A stretch of DNA of 64,000 nt from Thermus hydrothermalis (GTDB taxonomy: Bacteria > Deinococcota > Deinococci > Deinococcales > Thermaceae): contig NZ_JAKTNT010000002.1 in NCBI RefSeq assembly GCF_022760925.1, positions 141,144-205,143 of the forward strand, in the 5' to 3' direction. The first letter of the stretch is position 1, and each line of letters begins with the position of its first letter. The notes under the pieces are model-generated. The model saw only the letters and a program-made list of their open reading frames with translations, did not search any database and was not told where the DNA came from. Position numbers and translations under genes: made by a program. Positions 1-8,211 of the stretch are shown piece by piece.

Positions 1-697
1 GCGGGATGCCGAAGCGCTCCAGGTCCTGGACGCTCTGGGCGGCGAGCTCCGCCGGGATGGCCACCCCGATCCCCCCCACCCCGGATGGCCCCCCCACCAC
101 GTCCGCCACCACCCCCACCACCTCCCCCTGGAGGTTCAGAAGGGGGCTTCCCGAGTTGCCCACGGTGAGGGGGGCGTCCGTGAAGAGGTACTCCCCCACC
201 TCGGCCCCGAGGCTCGGGTCGGGGGTGGGGACCTCGAGGGGGCCAATTCCCGAGAGGATCCCGTAGGAGGCCAGGGGCCCCTGGCCATAGGGGAAGCCCA
301 CCAACACCACCCCCATCCCCAAGGGAAGGCTCGCCGTGGGCGTTTTGCTAAAGGAGAGGACCCCTGGGGCCTGGACCCCTTTCACCGTGAGGAGGGCCAG
401 GTCAATCCCCGGGTCCACGGCGAAGCGCTCCGCCGGGAAGGTGCGCCCGTCCGTGAGGCGCACGGTGAGGTCTTGGAGGTCCTGGACCACGTGGTAGTTG
501 GTCACCACCCGGAAGGGGCTCACGAAGAAGCCCGTGCCCACCACCTGGTCCTCCCCGGGGGCGGTGGGGGTGCCCTGGATGCGGACCACGGCCGGCAGGG
601 CCTTCTTGATCACCTGGCTTCGCGCCACCTCCTCGGGGGAGGTGAGGCGTTGGCCGAAGGCGGTGAAGAGGAGGAGGGCCAGGAGGGCGAGGCGCAT
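1..697 (-). CDS. Trypsin-like (HtrA/DegP-type) serine protease, 3' end cut by window
   Basis: Exported S1C-type serine protease, presumably acting on misfolded envelope proteins. The reading frame starts with ATG at 697, 4 nt after the argS stop codon, so it is the distal gene of an argS operon. The N-terminus is a short hydrophobic signal segment (MRLALLALLLFTAFG). The catalytic triad is readable in order: His in VTNYHVV, Asp in DPGIDLALL, Ser in VGNSGSPLL. The frame runs off the left window edge after about 232 codons, so any PDZ domain lies outside. The family call is firm; whether it is a true HtrA with PDZ or a bare protease domain cannot be seen. Confidence 0.85.
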   Translation of the reverse strand, partial: MRLALLALLLFTAFGQRLTSPEEVARSQVIKKALPAVVRIQGTPTAPGEDQVVGTGFFVSPFRVVTNYHVVQDLQDLTVRLTDGRTFPAERFAVDPGIDLALLTVKGVQAPGVLSFSKTPTASLPLGMGVVLVGFPYGQGPLASYGILSGIGPLEVPTPDPSLGAEVGEYLFTDAPLTVGNSGSPLLNLQGEVVGVVADVVGGPSGVGGIGVAIPAELAAQSVQDLERFGIP

Positions 698-701
698 GGC
701 C

Positions 702-2480
702 TTACATTACCTCGGGGGCGGGGATGCCGAGGAGGCCCAGGCCCGCCCTTAGGGTTTCCTGGAGGCGGAGGACCAGGCCGAGGCGGAGCTCCCTCAGGCC
801 CTTGGGGGCGGTGAGGACGGGGGTGGCGGCCTTGCCCCCTTCCTTGGCGTTGTAGTAGGCGTTCCAGGCCGCCGAGAGGTCCAGGAGGTACTGGGCGAGG
901 ACGTGGGGGGTCTTCTCCTCCGCCGCCTCCAAGACCGCCTCCTCAAAGTCCAAAAGGCTTAGGGCCAGGGCCCGTTCGTAGGGGGTGGCCTGGGCGAGGT
1001 CCGGCTCGCCCCACGCCTCCGCCTTGCGCAGGATGCTGTGGGCCCGGGCGTGGGCGTACTGGATGTAGGGCCCCGTGTCCCCGTCAAAGGAGAGGGCTTC
1101 GCTGTAGCGGAAGTCAATCTGCTTCTTGGGCTCCGTCTTCACCATGGCGAAGCGGATGGCCCCGAGGGCCACCATTCCCGCCGCCTCCTCCTTGGCGGGG
1201 TGCTCGGGGTTTTTCTCCTCAATGATGGCTAAGGCCCTGCGCTTCGCCTCCTCCAGCACCTCGTCCACGCTCACCGCCACGCCCTTCCTTCCCGACATCT
1301 GCTTGCCCTCCAGGAGCACCGTTTCATACGCCAGGTGGAAAGCCCCTTGGGCGAGCTCGGGGTGGCCCACCAGGGCCAAGGCGGCCCGCACCAGGGCCTG
1401 GGGGTGGCTTTGGCGGACGTCAATGACGTTGATGGTCTCCCGGGCCCTGGGGGTGTAGGCCTCCCCCTCGGGGGCGCTCGTCCTCAGGCCGGGGTAGAAG
1501 GGGTTCTCGTAGGGGCGGAAGCGAAGGCCCTCCAGAAGCCCCATCTTCCAAAACTGGAAGGCGATGTCCTTGGCGTAGTAGGTGGCGGCGCCCCCGGAGC
1601 GCACCAGGACGAAGTAGGGGTCCTCGAGGCCCGGGATGAAGGGGCTGGCGTCCATGACCAGGGCCCCGGCGTACTTCCCCTCCTGGGGGCGGAAAACGTA
1701 AGGGCTCCCTTCCAAAAGGGCCAAGGCCTTGCCCAAAAGCCCCGCCCGCACGATGTCCGACTCCCAGACCAGGAGGTCGTAGTGGGCGTTCAGGGCGCGC
1801 ATGGTGGCGAGCTGGGCCAGGAGGATGCGGTTCACCTCTTCCCTCAGTTCCCCCCGCTCCAGGGCGTGGAGGACCTCTTCTATGCCGGGCTGGAGCTTTT
1901 CGTACTCGGGGTCTTGGTGGAGGCGCACGTAGGCCCTGCCGGCGAAGTGGTCGTACTTCTCCTTCCCGTCCCAGGTGAGGCCGTAGTGCCTGAGGGCGAA
2001 GAGGGTTTCCGCCGCTTGGCGCCCGGTGTCGTCAATGTAGTTGAGGACCAGGACCTCCCGCCCGGCGAAGGCCAGGATGCGGGCCAAGGCGTCCCCTAGG
2101 GCGATGTTCCTCAGGTGGCCCACGTGGAGCTCCTTGTTGGGGTTCACGGAGGTGTGCTCAATGAGCACCAGGCCCTCCCTCTTGGGGAAGGGCCGTTTCT
2201 CCTTTAGGGCTTCCTTCAGGAGGTCCTCCGTGCGCAGGCGGAAGTTCAGGTACCCCCCCACGGGGATGGCCTCCTCCACGAAGGGGGGAAGCTTCAGGCG
2301 TCCTTGGAGCTCCTCGGCGATGGCCTGGGGGGGCTTCTTGAGCTCCTTGGCCAGGGCGAAGAGGGGGACCCCGTAGTCCCCGGGCTTGTCCTTGGGGGCC
2401 CGGGCCACCTTGAGCCTCAGGTCCAGGCCCATCTCCTTCAGGGCTTCGTGAATGGCCTCTTCCAGGGCGCGGCGCACCAT
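702..2480 (-). CDS. argS: Arginyl-tRNA synthetase
   Basis: Class I aminoacyl-tRNA synthetase that charges tRNA-Arg in the cytoplasm. It has 592 residues, the length known for the T. thermophilus enzyme. The HIGH motif is HVGH at about residues 119-122 and the KMSKS-equivalent is KQMSGRKG at about 393-400. The C-terminal DALR-type anticodon-binding helices follow (HARAHSILRKAEAW onward). The ATG at 2480 is preceded by a TATGAT box 9 nt upstream. It sits 64 nt downstream of uvrC and just upstream of the protease gene on the same strand. Confidence 0.97.
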   Translation of the reverse strand: MVRRALEEAIHEALKEMGLDLRLKVARAPKDKPGDYGVPLFALAKELKKPPQAIAEELQGRLKLPPFVEEAIPVGGYLNFRLRTEDLLKEALKEKRPFPKREGLVLIEHTSVNPNKELHVGHLRNIALGDALARILAFAGREVLVLNYIDDTGRQAAETLFALRHYGLTWDGKEKYDHFAGRAYVRLHQDPEYEKLQPGIEEVLHALERGELREEVNRILLAQLATMRALNAHYDLLVWESDIVRAGLLGKALALLEGSPYVFRPQEGKYAGALVMDASPFIPGLEDPYFVLVRSGGAATYYAKDIAFQFWKMGLLEGLRFRPYENPFYPGLRTSAPEGEAYTPRARETINVIDVRQSHPQALVRAALALVGHPELAQGAFHLAYETVLLEGKQMSGRKGVAVSVDEVLEEAKRRALAIIEEKNPEHPAKEEAAGMVALGAIRFAMVKTEPKKQIDFRYSEALSFDGDTGPYIQYAHARAHSILRKAEAWGEPDLAQATPYERALALSLLDFEEAVLEAAEEKTPHVLAQYLLDLSAAWNAYYNAKEGGKAATPVLTAPKGLRELRLGLVLRLQETLRAGLGLLGIPAPEVM

Positions 2481-2489
2481 CAGGGCCCC

Positions 2490-2495
2490 ATCATA
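2490..2495 (-). promoter_or_regulatory. Possible -10 box for argS
   Basis: TATGAT on the minus strand, ending 9 nt before the argS ATG. No convincing -35 box was found. Confidence 0.35.
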
Positions 2496-2544
2496 AGGGT
2501 TTCTCCCCGGGGTGGGGCCTTTGGGGCCAACGAGAAGGGGGCGG

Positions 2545-4323
2545 CTACGCCCGGTCCGGGTGCGCTTCCCCTAGGGCGGCCTTGAGGGCCTCCGCCGCCT
2601 TCCGGTTCATCCCCGGCAGGCGGGCGAGCTCCTCTAGGGGGGCTTCCCGTAGGGCCCTAAGCCCCCCGTAGCGCTCCAAGAGCGCCCGCCGCCTCGCCTC
2701 CCCGATGCCGGGGATCCCCTCCAGCACCCTAAGAAGCTCCCGGCTCCGCTCCTTCTGGTGCTGCTTAAGGCCGTTTTGGTGGGCCTCGTCCCGTAGGTGG
2801 ATGAGGAGCCTGAGGGCGGGGTGGGTGAGGGGGAGGCGGATCTCCCGCCCTTCAGGGGTCACGAGGACCTCCTCCCTCTTGGCAAGCCCCACCAGGGGGA
2901 GGCTGAGCCCCGCCCTTTCCAAGGCCCGCTCTGCCGCCCGCACCTGGCCCAGGCCCCCGTCTATGAGGAGGAGGTCGGGGAGGGGCATCTCCTTCAGGCT
3001 TCCCGTGTAGCGGCGGTAGACGCCTTCCTCCATGGCCTGGTAGTCGTCGTTCCCCGCCCTTAGGCGCATGCGGCGGTACTCCTGGCGCTTGGGCTTGCCC
3101 CCTTCAAAGACCGCCAGGGAGAAGATGCGGGCCTGGCCCTGGAGGTGGCTCACGTCGTAGGCCTCTATGCGGAAGGGGCGGGTGGGCAGGGCGAGGAGGT
3201 CCTGGAGGGCCTTCAGGGCGGGGTGGTCTCCCCGGCGCTCCCGGGCCTTGAGCTCGGTTTCCAGGGTGAGGCGGGCGTTCCTTTCGGCGAACTCCAACAG
3301 CCTCGCCTTCTCCCCCCGCTGGGGCACCCGGACCTCCACCTTCCGGCCGGCCCGGCGGCGGAGGAGGGCTTCCAGCCCGGAGAGGTCCTCCAAGGGAAAG
3401 GGGAGGAGGACGAGGGGGGGGAGGGGGGAAGCGGTGAGGTAGTGGTCCCGGAGGAAGGCCCAGAGGATCTCCTCGTCCGTGGCCTCCTCCTTCTCCACCA
3501 CCCGGCTGATGCGGCCCAAGACCCTCCCCCCCCTCACCTGGAAAAGCTGTACCACGGCCAGGGCCCCCGCCCGGGCCAGGCCCAGGAAGTCCAAATCCCC
3601 AAGCTCCGGGTCAAAGGCCTGCTGGCTCGTGGCGAAGAAGGCCCTTAGGGCCTCTATCTGGTCCCGGATCTCCGCCGCCCGCTCAAACTCTAGCTTTTGG
3701 GCCGCCTCCCGCATCTGGGCCTCGAGGCGGGCCAAAAGCCAGTCCACCTTCCCCTCTAAAACCGCCTCCACCTGGCGCACCACCTCCCGGTAGGCCTCGA
3801 GGTCCGCCTTGCCCACGCAAGGGGCGAGGCAACGCCCCATGCTGTGGTTCAAGCAGGGGTAGCGCCTCCGCCGCATGGGGTAGCCCGAGTTCTTGCGCAA
3901 GGGGAAGAGGCGGTCAATGAGGGTCTTGATGCGCCTTAGGGCCCCCGCCTCGGGGAAGGGCCCAAAGTACTTGGCCCCGTCCTCCTCCACCCGCCGCACC
4001 ACCAGGAGGGTGGGGAAGGGCTCGCGGGTGAGCTTGAGGAAGGGGTAGTGCTTGTCGTCCTTGAGGAGGACGTTGTAGGGGGGGCGGTGGGCCTTGATGA
4101 GGTTGGCCTCGAGGAGAAGGGCCTCCACCTCGTCCCGGGTGGCGATGAACTCCAGGGCCGTGGCCTCCTGGGCGATGCGCTGGGCCTTGCCCTCGGCGTG
4201 GAAGTAGCTTCTGACCCGGCCCCTCAAGCTCTTGGCCTTGCCCACATAGAGCACCTCGTCCCCCCGCTTCCAGAGGTAGACCCCGGGGGCTTCGGGAAGG
4301 GGGGGAAGTTCCTCGGGCCGCAC
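2545..4323 (-). CDS. uvrC: UvrABC excision nuclease subunit C
   Basis: Makes the dual incisions of nucleotide excision repair. In order: GIY-YIG nuclease domain (GVYLWKRGDEVLYVGKAKSL, then RVRSYF), a Cys-rich stretch (YPCLNHSMGRCLAPC), a UVR helix (around FERAAEIRDQIEAL), the RNase-H-like domain (IEAYDVSHLQG and LLIDGGLGQV), and a C-terminal helix-hairpin-helix pair (IPGIGEARRRALLERYGG). An ATG lies 3 codons upstream at 4332, but a -10 box TACAAT covers that ATG. The box ends exactly 7 nt before the GTG at 4323, so I chose GTG as a leaderless start (592 residues). uvrA is also in this window at 19-22 kb. Confidence 0.95.
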   Translation of the reverse strand: MRPEELPPLPEAPGVYLWKRGDEVLYVGKAKSLRGRVRSYFHAEGKAQRIAQEATALEFIATRDEVEALLLEANLIKAHRPPYNVLLKDDKHYPFLKLTREPFPTLLVVRRVEEDGAKYFGPFPEAGALRRIKTLIDRLFPLRKNSGYPMRRRRYPCLNHSMGRCLAPCVGKADLEAYREVVRQVEAVLEGKVDWLLARLEAQMREAAQKLEFERAAEIRDQIEALRAFFATSQQAFDPELGDLDFLGLARAGALAVVQLFQVRGGRVLGRISRVVEKEEATDEEILWAFLRDHYLTASPLPPLVLLPFPLEDLSGLEALLRRRAGRKVEVRVPQRGEKARLLEFAERNARLTLETELKARERRGDHPALKALQDLLALPTRPFRIEAYDVSHLQGQARIFSLAVFEGGKPKRQEYRRMRLRAGNDDYQAMEEGVYRRYTGSLKEMPLPDLLLIDGGLGQVRAAERALERAGLSLPLVGLAKREEVLVTPEGREIRLPLTHPALRLLIHLRDEAHQNGLKQHQKERSRELLRVLEGIPGIGEARRRALLERYGGLRALREAPLEELARLPGMNRKAAEALKAALGEAHPDRA

Positions 4324-4330
4324 AAATCCC

Positions 4331-4360
4331 ATTGTAGAGTTTCCCCATGGAGCCCGTCAT
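4331..4360 (-). promoter_or_regulatory. uvrC promoter
   Basis: Minus strand: -35 ATGACG (4355-4360), 18-bp spacer, -10 TACAAT (4331-4336), then 7 nt to the GTG start. The -10 overlaps the -10 of the divergent dipeptidase gene by 2 bp. Confidence 0.55.
4335..4340 (+). promoter_or_regulatory. -10 box of dipeptidase gene
   Basis: TAGAGT followed by 6 nt and the ATG at 4347, fitting a leaderless transcript. It shares 2 bp with the uvrC -10 on the other strand. Confidence 0.5.
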
Positions 4361-5309
4361 GGTGGACGCCCACCTGGACCTGGCCTACAACGTTCGGGCC
4401 CTGGGCCGGGACCTGACCCTTCCCCTCGAGGCCCTTCGGGCGGAAGACCCCCACCCCGACACCCCCCTGGTCACCCTCCCGAGCCTGAAGGAAGCGGGGG
4501 TGGCGGTGGCCTTTGCCACCCTCTTCACTGACCCTCGGGAAGGGGGAAGGGAGGACTGGCTGGAAGAGGTCTACGCCCAGCTCGCCCTCTACGAGGCTTG
4601 GGAGGAGCGGGGCCTGGTGCGCCTCCTGCGGGAGGGGAAAGACCTCGCCCTTCACCTCGCCCGCTACCCGGAAGACGGCGTCCTGGGGCTCGTCCTCCTC
4701 CTGGAGGGAGCCCACGCCCTGGAAACCCCCGAGGACCTCCTTCCCCTTAGGGAAAGGGGCCTAAGGCTCCTTTCCCTCACCTGGGCCACGCAGAACCCCT
4801 ACGCCGGGGGGAACGCCGAGGAGGGGCCCCTCACGGAGCAGGGGAGGGCCCTCCTCCGGGAGATGGAGCGGCTTGGGGTGGCCCTGGACCTCTCCCACCT
4901 GGCGGAGGAGGCGGCCTGGGAGGCCCTTGGGGCCTATGGGGGGCCGGTCTGCGCCACCCACGCCAACTGCCGCGCCCTCTGCCCAAGCCCCCGGCACCTC
5001 TCCGATGCCCTTCTTCGGGCCTTAGGGGAAAGGGGCGGGGTCTTGGGCCTCGTGCCCTTCAACGCCTTCCTGGACCCGGGCTGGCGGCGGGGGATGGCAA
5101 GGCTTCCCCTGGAGGCCTTCCTCCGCCACAAGGCCCATGCGGAAAGCCTCCTCGGGCCCAAGGGCGTGGGCCTCGGCACGGACTGGGACGGAGGGTTTGG
5201 CCTTCAGGCCACCCCCCTCGGCCTGGAGCGCCACCGGGACCTCAGGGCCTTAGGGGATGCGGGCTTCTTGGGCGGGAACTGGCTGGCCTGGCTAGCTACC
5301 TGGTTCTAG
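4347..5309 (+). CDS. Membrane dipeptidase family (peptidase M19)
   Basis: Zinc-dependent dipeptidase of the renal-dipeptidase family (320 residues), probably a cytoplasmic dipeptide or D-amino-acid dipeptide hydrolase. Expected metal ligands are visible: H9 and D11 in DAHLDL, E120 in LLEGAHAL, H184 in DLSHLAEEA, H205 in CATHANCRAL, and D279 in GLGTDWDGG. No signal peptide is seen, so despite the family name it is likely cytoplasmic. The start at 4347 fits the -10 box 6 nt upstream; a second ATG four codons in (MVDAHLDL) is a weaker alternative. It overlaps the convergent thioesterase gene by 18 bp. Confidence 0.9.
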   Translation: MEPVMVDAHLDLAYNVRALGRDLTLPLEALRAEDPHPDTPLVTLPSLKEAGVAVAFATLFTDPREGGREDWLEEVYAQLALYEAWEERGLVRLLREGKDLALHLARYPEDGVLGLVLLLEGAHALETPEDLLPLRERGLRLLSLTWATQNPYAGGNAEEGPLTEQGRALLREMERLGVALDLSHLAEEAAWEALGAYGGPVCATHANCRALCPSPRHLSDALLRALGERGGVLGLVPFNAFLDPGWRRGMARLPLEAFLRHKAHAESLLGPKGVGLGTDWDGGFGLQATPLGLERHRDLRALGDAGFLGGNWLAWLATWF

Positions 5310-5696
5310 GGGCACCACCGCCAGGGTGCACCGGCTTGCGGCGACTAAGCGCTCCTCCTCGTCGTAAACCTTCACCTCCCAGACCTGGGTGGTGCGGCCC
5401 ACGTGCAGGGGCCGGCCCACGGCCCGGATCACCCCGCTTTGCTTCTTGCGGATGTGGTTGCAGTTGATCTCCAGGCCGAAGGCGGCGTGCCCTGGGGGGC
5501 AGTTGAGGAACCCCCCCACGCTGGCCACGCTTTCCGCCAGGGCCACCGTGGCTCCCCCGTGGAGGAAGCCAAAGGGCTGGTGGACCTTGGGGGTCACCGC
5601 CAGCTCCGCCACCACCTCCTCGGGGGTGAGCTTCAGGTAGCGCACCCCGAGGGTTTGGTCCAGGGTTTCCCTCTGCAAGAAGGCGGGAAGCTCCAT
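5292..5696 (-). CDS. Hotdog-fold thioesterase, MenI/YdiI-like
   Basis: 134-residue acyl-CoA thioesterase of the PaaI superfamily. It resembles E. coli YdiI (MenI), which hydrolyses 1,4-dihydroxy-2-naphthoyl-CoA in menaquinone synthesis: the segment PFGFLHGGATVALAES matches the YdiI active-site helix, with the catalytic Glu at about residue 55, and the LEIN(C)NH and PLHVGRTTQVW stretches are also typical. Thermus uses menaquinone, so this role is plausible but inferred. The ATG at 5696 has a TATACT box 7 nt upstream. Without biochemistry a generic hydroxybenzoyl- or acyl-CoA thioesterase is equally possible. Confidence 0.85.
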   Translation of the reverse strand: MELPAFLQRETLDQTLGVRYLKLTPEEVVAELAVTPKVHQPFGFLHGGATVALAESVASVGGFLNCPPGHAAFGLEINCNHIRKKQSGVIRAVGRPLHVGRTTQVWEVKVYDEEERLVAASRCTLAVVPLEPGS

Positions 5697-5703
5697 GGCC
5701 TGG

Positions 5704-5711
5704 AGTATAAA
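5704..5711. promoter_or_regulatory. Overlapping divergent -10 boxes
   Basis: AGTATAAA. Read on the minus strand it contains TATACT (5704-5709), 7 nt before the MenI-like ATG. Read on the plus strand it contains TATAAA (5706-5711), 6 nt before the GTG at 5718. Four base pairs are shared. Confidence 0.6.
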
Positions 5712-5717
5712 GGGGGG

Positions 5718-6344
5718 GTGGGCGAGGTGCGGCTCTTTCCCGGCCTTCTCTCCCCCCCGGCGGGGCTGGACTTCCTCAGGCTTCCGGCGGAGGAGGGGCT
5801 TCACCTGGTGGCCTTCGGGGAGGGGGCCCTCGAGGCCTTGCGGGTGGCCTTCCAGGAGGAGGCCAAGAGCCTCGTGCTCCTTTCCCCCATCCTCCGGCGG
5901 GATGCCCTTCTCACCGCCAAGCTGAAGGCCCTTCGCTTCGGCCTGGAAAGGGGCGGGGTGGAGGGGTTTGCCACCATCGGGCGGGCTCTTTTCTTTGGCC
6001 CCCTGGCGGCGGGAAGCGAGGAGGTCTTCCAGGTGTGGCGGGAGGGCCTGAGCGAGGAGGGGGTGCGGGCCTGGCTGGAGCGGCTGGAGGGCCTTGGGGA
6101 CGAAAGGCGCTGGCTCAGGGGCACGAAGGCCCGGGTCCTGGTGGTCCAAGGCGCCCTGGACGCCTTCACCCCGCCCCACCACGGCCAGGAGGTGGCGGAC
6201 TTCGCCAAGGGGGAGGCTTTGCGCTTCAGCGTGGAGGAAGCGGGCCACCTGGTGCCTTGGGAGGCCCTGGAGGAGGTGCGCTCCTTGGTGGCGGACTTCC
6301 TCCTTGGGGAAAGCTTCCGGCTTCCCGGGGGGCTTGCCCTATGA
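5718..6344 (+). CDS. Degenerate alpha/beta-hydrolase-fold protein
   Basis: 208 residues. The C-terminal two thirds follow the alpha/beta-hydrolase plan: a nucleophile-elbow region (LHLVAFGEGALEAL), a cap-like helical stretch, the acid in VVQGALDAF (D148) and the base in EEAGHLVPWE (H177). At the nucleophile position (about residue 34) there is Gly in place of Ser, Asp or Cys, so normal catalysis is not expected. The N-terminal strands are unusually short. Start at GTG 5718 because a TATAAA box ends 6 nt before it. The ATGA at its end overlaps the next gene, a second degenerate hydrolase fragment. Confidence 0.7.
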   Translation: MGEVRLFPGLLSPPAGLDFLRLPAEEGLHLVAFGEGALEALRVAFQEEAKSLVLLSPILRRDALLTAKLKALRFGLERGGVEGFATIGRALFFGPLAAGSEEVFQVWREGLSEEGVRAWLERLEGLGDERRWLRGTKARVLVVQGALDAFTPPHHGQEVADFAKGEALRFSVEEAGHLVPWEALEEVRSLVADFLLGESFRLPGGLAL

Positions 6345-6706
6345 GGCGGAGGGGCTACCTGCACCTTTACGGGCTTCCCCTGGTCTTTGAGCGGGTGGGG
6401 AAGGGTCCGCCCGTCCTCCTCCTCGCCGAGGAGGCCTCCCGCTGGCCCGAGGACCTCCCCGAGGGGTACACCTTCTACCTCCTGGACCTCCCGGGCCACG
6501 GGCGCACGGGAGGCCCCCCCATGGCTCCGGAGGAGCTCGCCGAGTACGTGGTGGGCTTCCTGGTCATGCTCAACCTGGGCTCGCCCCCCATCCTCACCCG
6601 GGGCTTGGGGGAGGCGGTGGGGAGGGTGCTCGCCGAGCGGGGCTATCGGGTGTTCCCTGGGGGTAATCTCACAACAACCTTGTCAAAAGCGTTTAGCGTT
6701 TTGTAG
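6341..6706 (+). CDS. N-terminal-half alpha/beta-hydrolase-like protein (possibly truncated)
   Basis: 121 residues. It shows the first half of an alpha/beta hydrolase: beta strands, the LLDLPGHGRT motif typical of the family (about residues 47-56), then the elbow position in ILTRGLGEAV, where the nucleophile is Gly (G88), and it stops soon after the following helix. The oxyanion-hole HG is also missing (LLLAEEA). No acid or His half is present. It overlaps the preceding gene by ATGA, so the two are translationally coupled and could form a heterodimer. Alternatively it is a decaying remnant: the last 15 or so residues (GNLTTTLSKAFSVL) look random. Confidence 0.55.
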   Translation: MRRRGYLHLYGLPLVFERVGKGPPVLLLAEEASRWPEDLPEGYTFYLLDLPGHGRTGGPPMAPEELAEYVVGFLVMLNLGSPPILTRGLGEAVGRVLAERGYRVFPGGNLTTTLSKAFSVL

Positions 6707-6709
6707 GAT
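6680..6709 (+). promoter_or_regulatory. Promoter of small barrel-like gene
   Basis: -35 TTGTCA (6680-6685), 18-bp spacer, -10 TAGGAT (6704-6709), then 7 nt to GTG 6717. The promoter lies inside the 3' end of the preceding reading frame. Confidence 0.6.
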
Positions 6710-6716
6710 TTTGGCG

Positions 6717-7124
6717 GTGGCCCTGGGCTTGGCCTCGGTCCAGTTTTCCTTGGAGAACCGAAAGCCCTCCTTGGCCCTTGTGGGCGGTACCCAGGGCTTT
6801 GGGGCGGAGCTTTCCTGGCACTGCCTCCTCTTCCAGCCCCCGGTGGGGGAGGTCCGGCTCGCCCTGGACGTGGCGTATACCGTGGGCGGTGCCTGGAACG
6901 GCGCTCTCCTCTTCCGCTACCTTTACCCCGTGGCGGAGGGGCTCAAGGCTGGCGTGGGCCTGGGGGCGGTCTTTCCCGGGTTTAGCGAAGCCAAGTTCTA
7001 CTTCCGCGCCGACGCCGAGTACGACCTGAAGGCGGCCCTGGGGGCTCCCCTCTTCCTGGGCGGGGACGTGGGGCTTGCCGGCGGGGTCTTGGCCGCCCAG
7101 ATGAAGCTCGGCTACCGCTTCTAG
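6717..7124 (+). CDS. Small exported beta-barrel-like protein, unknown function
   Basis: About 135 residues, rich in alternating polar/apolar stretches with Gly and aromatics (for example GGAWNGALLFRYLY, EAKFYFRADAEYDL), ending in MKLGYRF with a C-terminal Phe as in outer-membrane barrels. A short hydrophobic N-terminus (VALGLASVQ) may be a signal segment. GTG 6717 is chosen from the promoter spacing; TTG 6711 would give a slightly longer leader. No enzymatic motif is seen. Its stop overlaps the truD stop on the other strand by 4 bp. Confidence 0.5.
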   Translation: MALGLASVQFSLENRKPSLALVGGTQGFGAELSWHCLLFQPPVGEVRLALDVAYTVGGAWNGALLFRYLYPVAEGLKAGVGLGAVFPGFSEAKFYFRADAEYDLKAALGAPLFLGGDVGLAGGVLAAQMKLGYRF

Positions 7125-8197
7125 GCGGGAAGGTCCTGAGGGGGAGGGAGTTCCTCCCCCTCGTTCTCTTCTGGGGCGTCCACCTCCACCTTCATCACCT
7201 CCCTTAGGAGGCTTGTGGCGTAGCTCCCCTTGGGGAGGAAGAAGGCGAGCCAAAGGCCTTCCGGGCTTTCCTCGAGGCGCCAGTCCGCAAGGGGTACCCG
7301 GATGGGCCGCCTGGCCCCCCGGCGGGCCCTGAACTCCTCCCGCCTCAGGTCAAAGCGGGCCAGGATCTCGTCCTCCAAGGCCCGGGCTTCCCCTTGGGCC
7401 TCCGGGTACTTCTTGCCGAAGAGGGGCCCCGTGGCGCTGATCTCTAGCCTCAGGGCCCTTTCCGCCTCCTCCGGCCTTTCCACCAAAAACTCCCCCCCCG
7501 TGGCGTGCTTCTTGGCCCAGTCCCCGGGGATGACCCGGTCGTAAAGCCCCCGCTCCATCCTCAGGGCCACCCACTCGTTGAAGAGGAGGCTTTGCAGGCT
7601 GCCGATGAGGAAGCGCTTAAGCCAGGGGCTTCCCCGCCCCTTGCCCTTTTTCACGAGCTCGTAGCCCCTCACCGGATTAAGCCCGCCGAGGCCGAAGCGC
7701 TGGGGCCCGTAGTAGTTGGGGACCCCCTTTTCCTCCAAGAGGCGCAGGATGGCCTCGGCCCTTTCCCGCTCCTTGGCCCCCCGGATGAGGATCCGGAAGC
7801 GGTTGCCCTTGAGGTGGCCCGTGCGGAGCTTGTTGGTGTGGAGGTCGGCGGCGAGGAGCCTCACCCCCTCGAGGTTTTCCAGGAGGCAGAGGGCGTCCTC
7901 GTACTTCCTGGGGATGGAGAACCACTGCCGGGTGCGGGCGCGCTTGTCCTTTAGCCCCGCCACCCCGATCTCCTTCTCTGGCACCCCCACCTCGTCCCGC
8001 AGAAACTCCAAGACCTCCCGGGTGGTGCGGCCTTCCTTTTCCAGAAAGAGGTAGAGGTGCTCCCCTTCCCCTTGGGGCAGGTAGGCGGGCACCTCCTCCA
8101 CCTGGAAGTCCTGGGGCTCCACCCGGATGGCCCCCCCTACCCCGGGGAGGTCCTGGGTGAGGAAAGGGTAGCGCTCGGGCCGATAAACGAGGTCCAT
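7121..8197 (-). CDS. truD: tRNA pseudouridine synthase D
   Basis: Modifies U13 of tRNA. The TruD signature AGLKDKRARTRQ carries the catalytic Asp at about residue 84, and further motifs (LKGNRFRILIRGAKE, NYYGPQRFG) are present, with the TRUD insertion domain in the middle. 358 residues counting from ATG 8197, which has a G-rich stretch just upstream; an upstream in-frame start at 8233 would overlap pepF. It lies 14 nt downstream of pepF and is probably cotranscribed with it. Confidence 0.93.
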   Translation of the reverse strand: MDLVYRPERYPFLTQDLPGVGGAIRVEPQDFQVEEVPAYLPQGEGEHLYLFLEKEGRTTREVLEFLRDEVGVPEKEIGVAGLKDKRARTRQWFSIPRKYEDALCLLENLEGVRLLAADLHTNKLRTGHLKGNRFRILIRGAKERERAEAILRLLEEKGVPNYYGPQRFGLGGLNPVRGYELVKKGKGRGSPWLKRFLIGSLQSLLFNEWVALRMERGLYDRVIPGDWAKKHATGGEFLVERPEEAERALRLEISATGPLFGKKYPEAQGEARALEDEILARFDLRREEFRARRGARRPIRVPLADWRLEESPEGLWLAFFLPKGSYATSLLREVMKVEVDAPEENEGEELPPPQDLPA

Positions 8198-8211
8198 CCC
8201 CCCATTCTCGC

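Noticed and set aside
6..266. 86-residue plus-strand frame at the left edge
   Set aside because: Antisense to the protease, whose catalytic Ser motif is encoded there on the minus strand.
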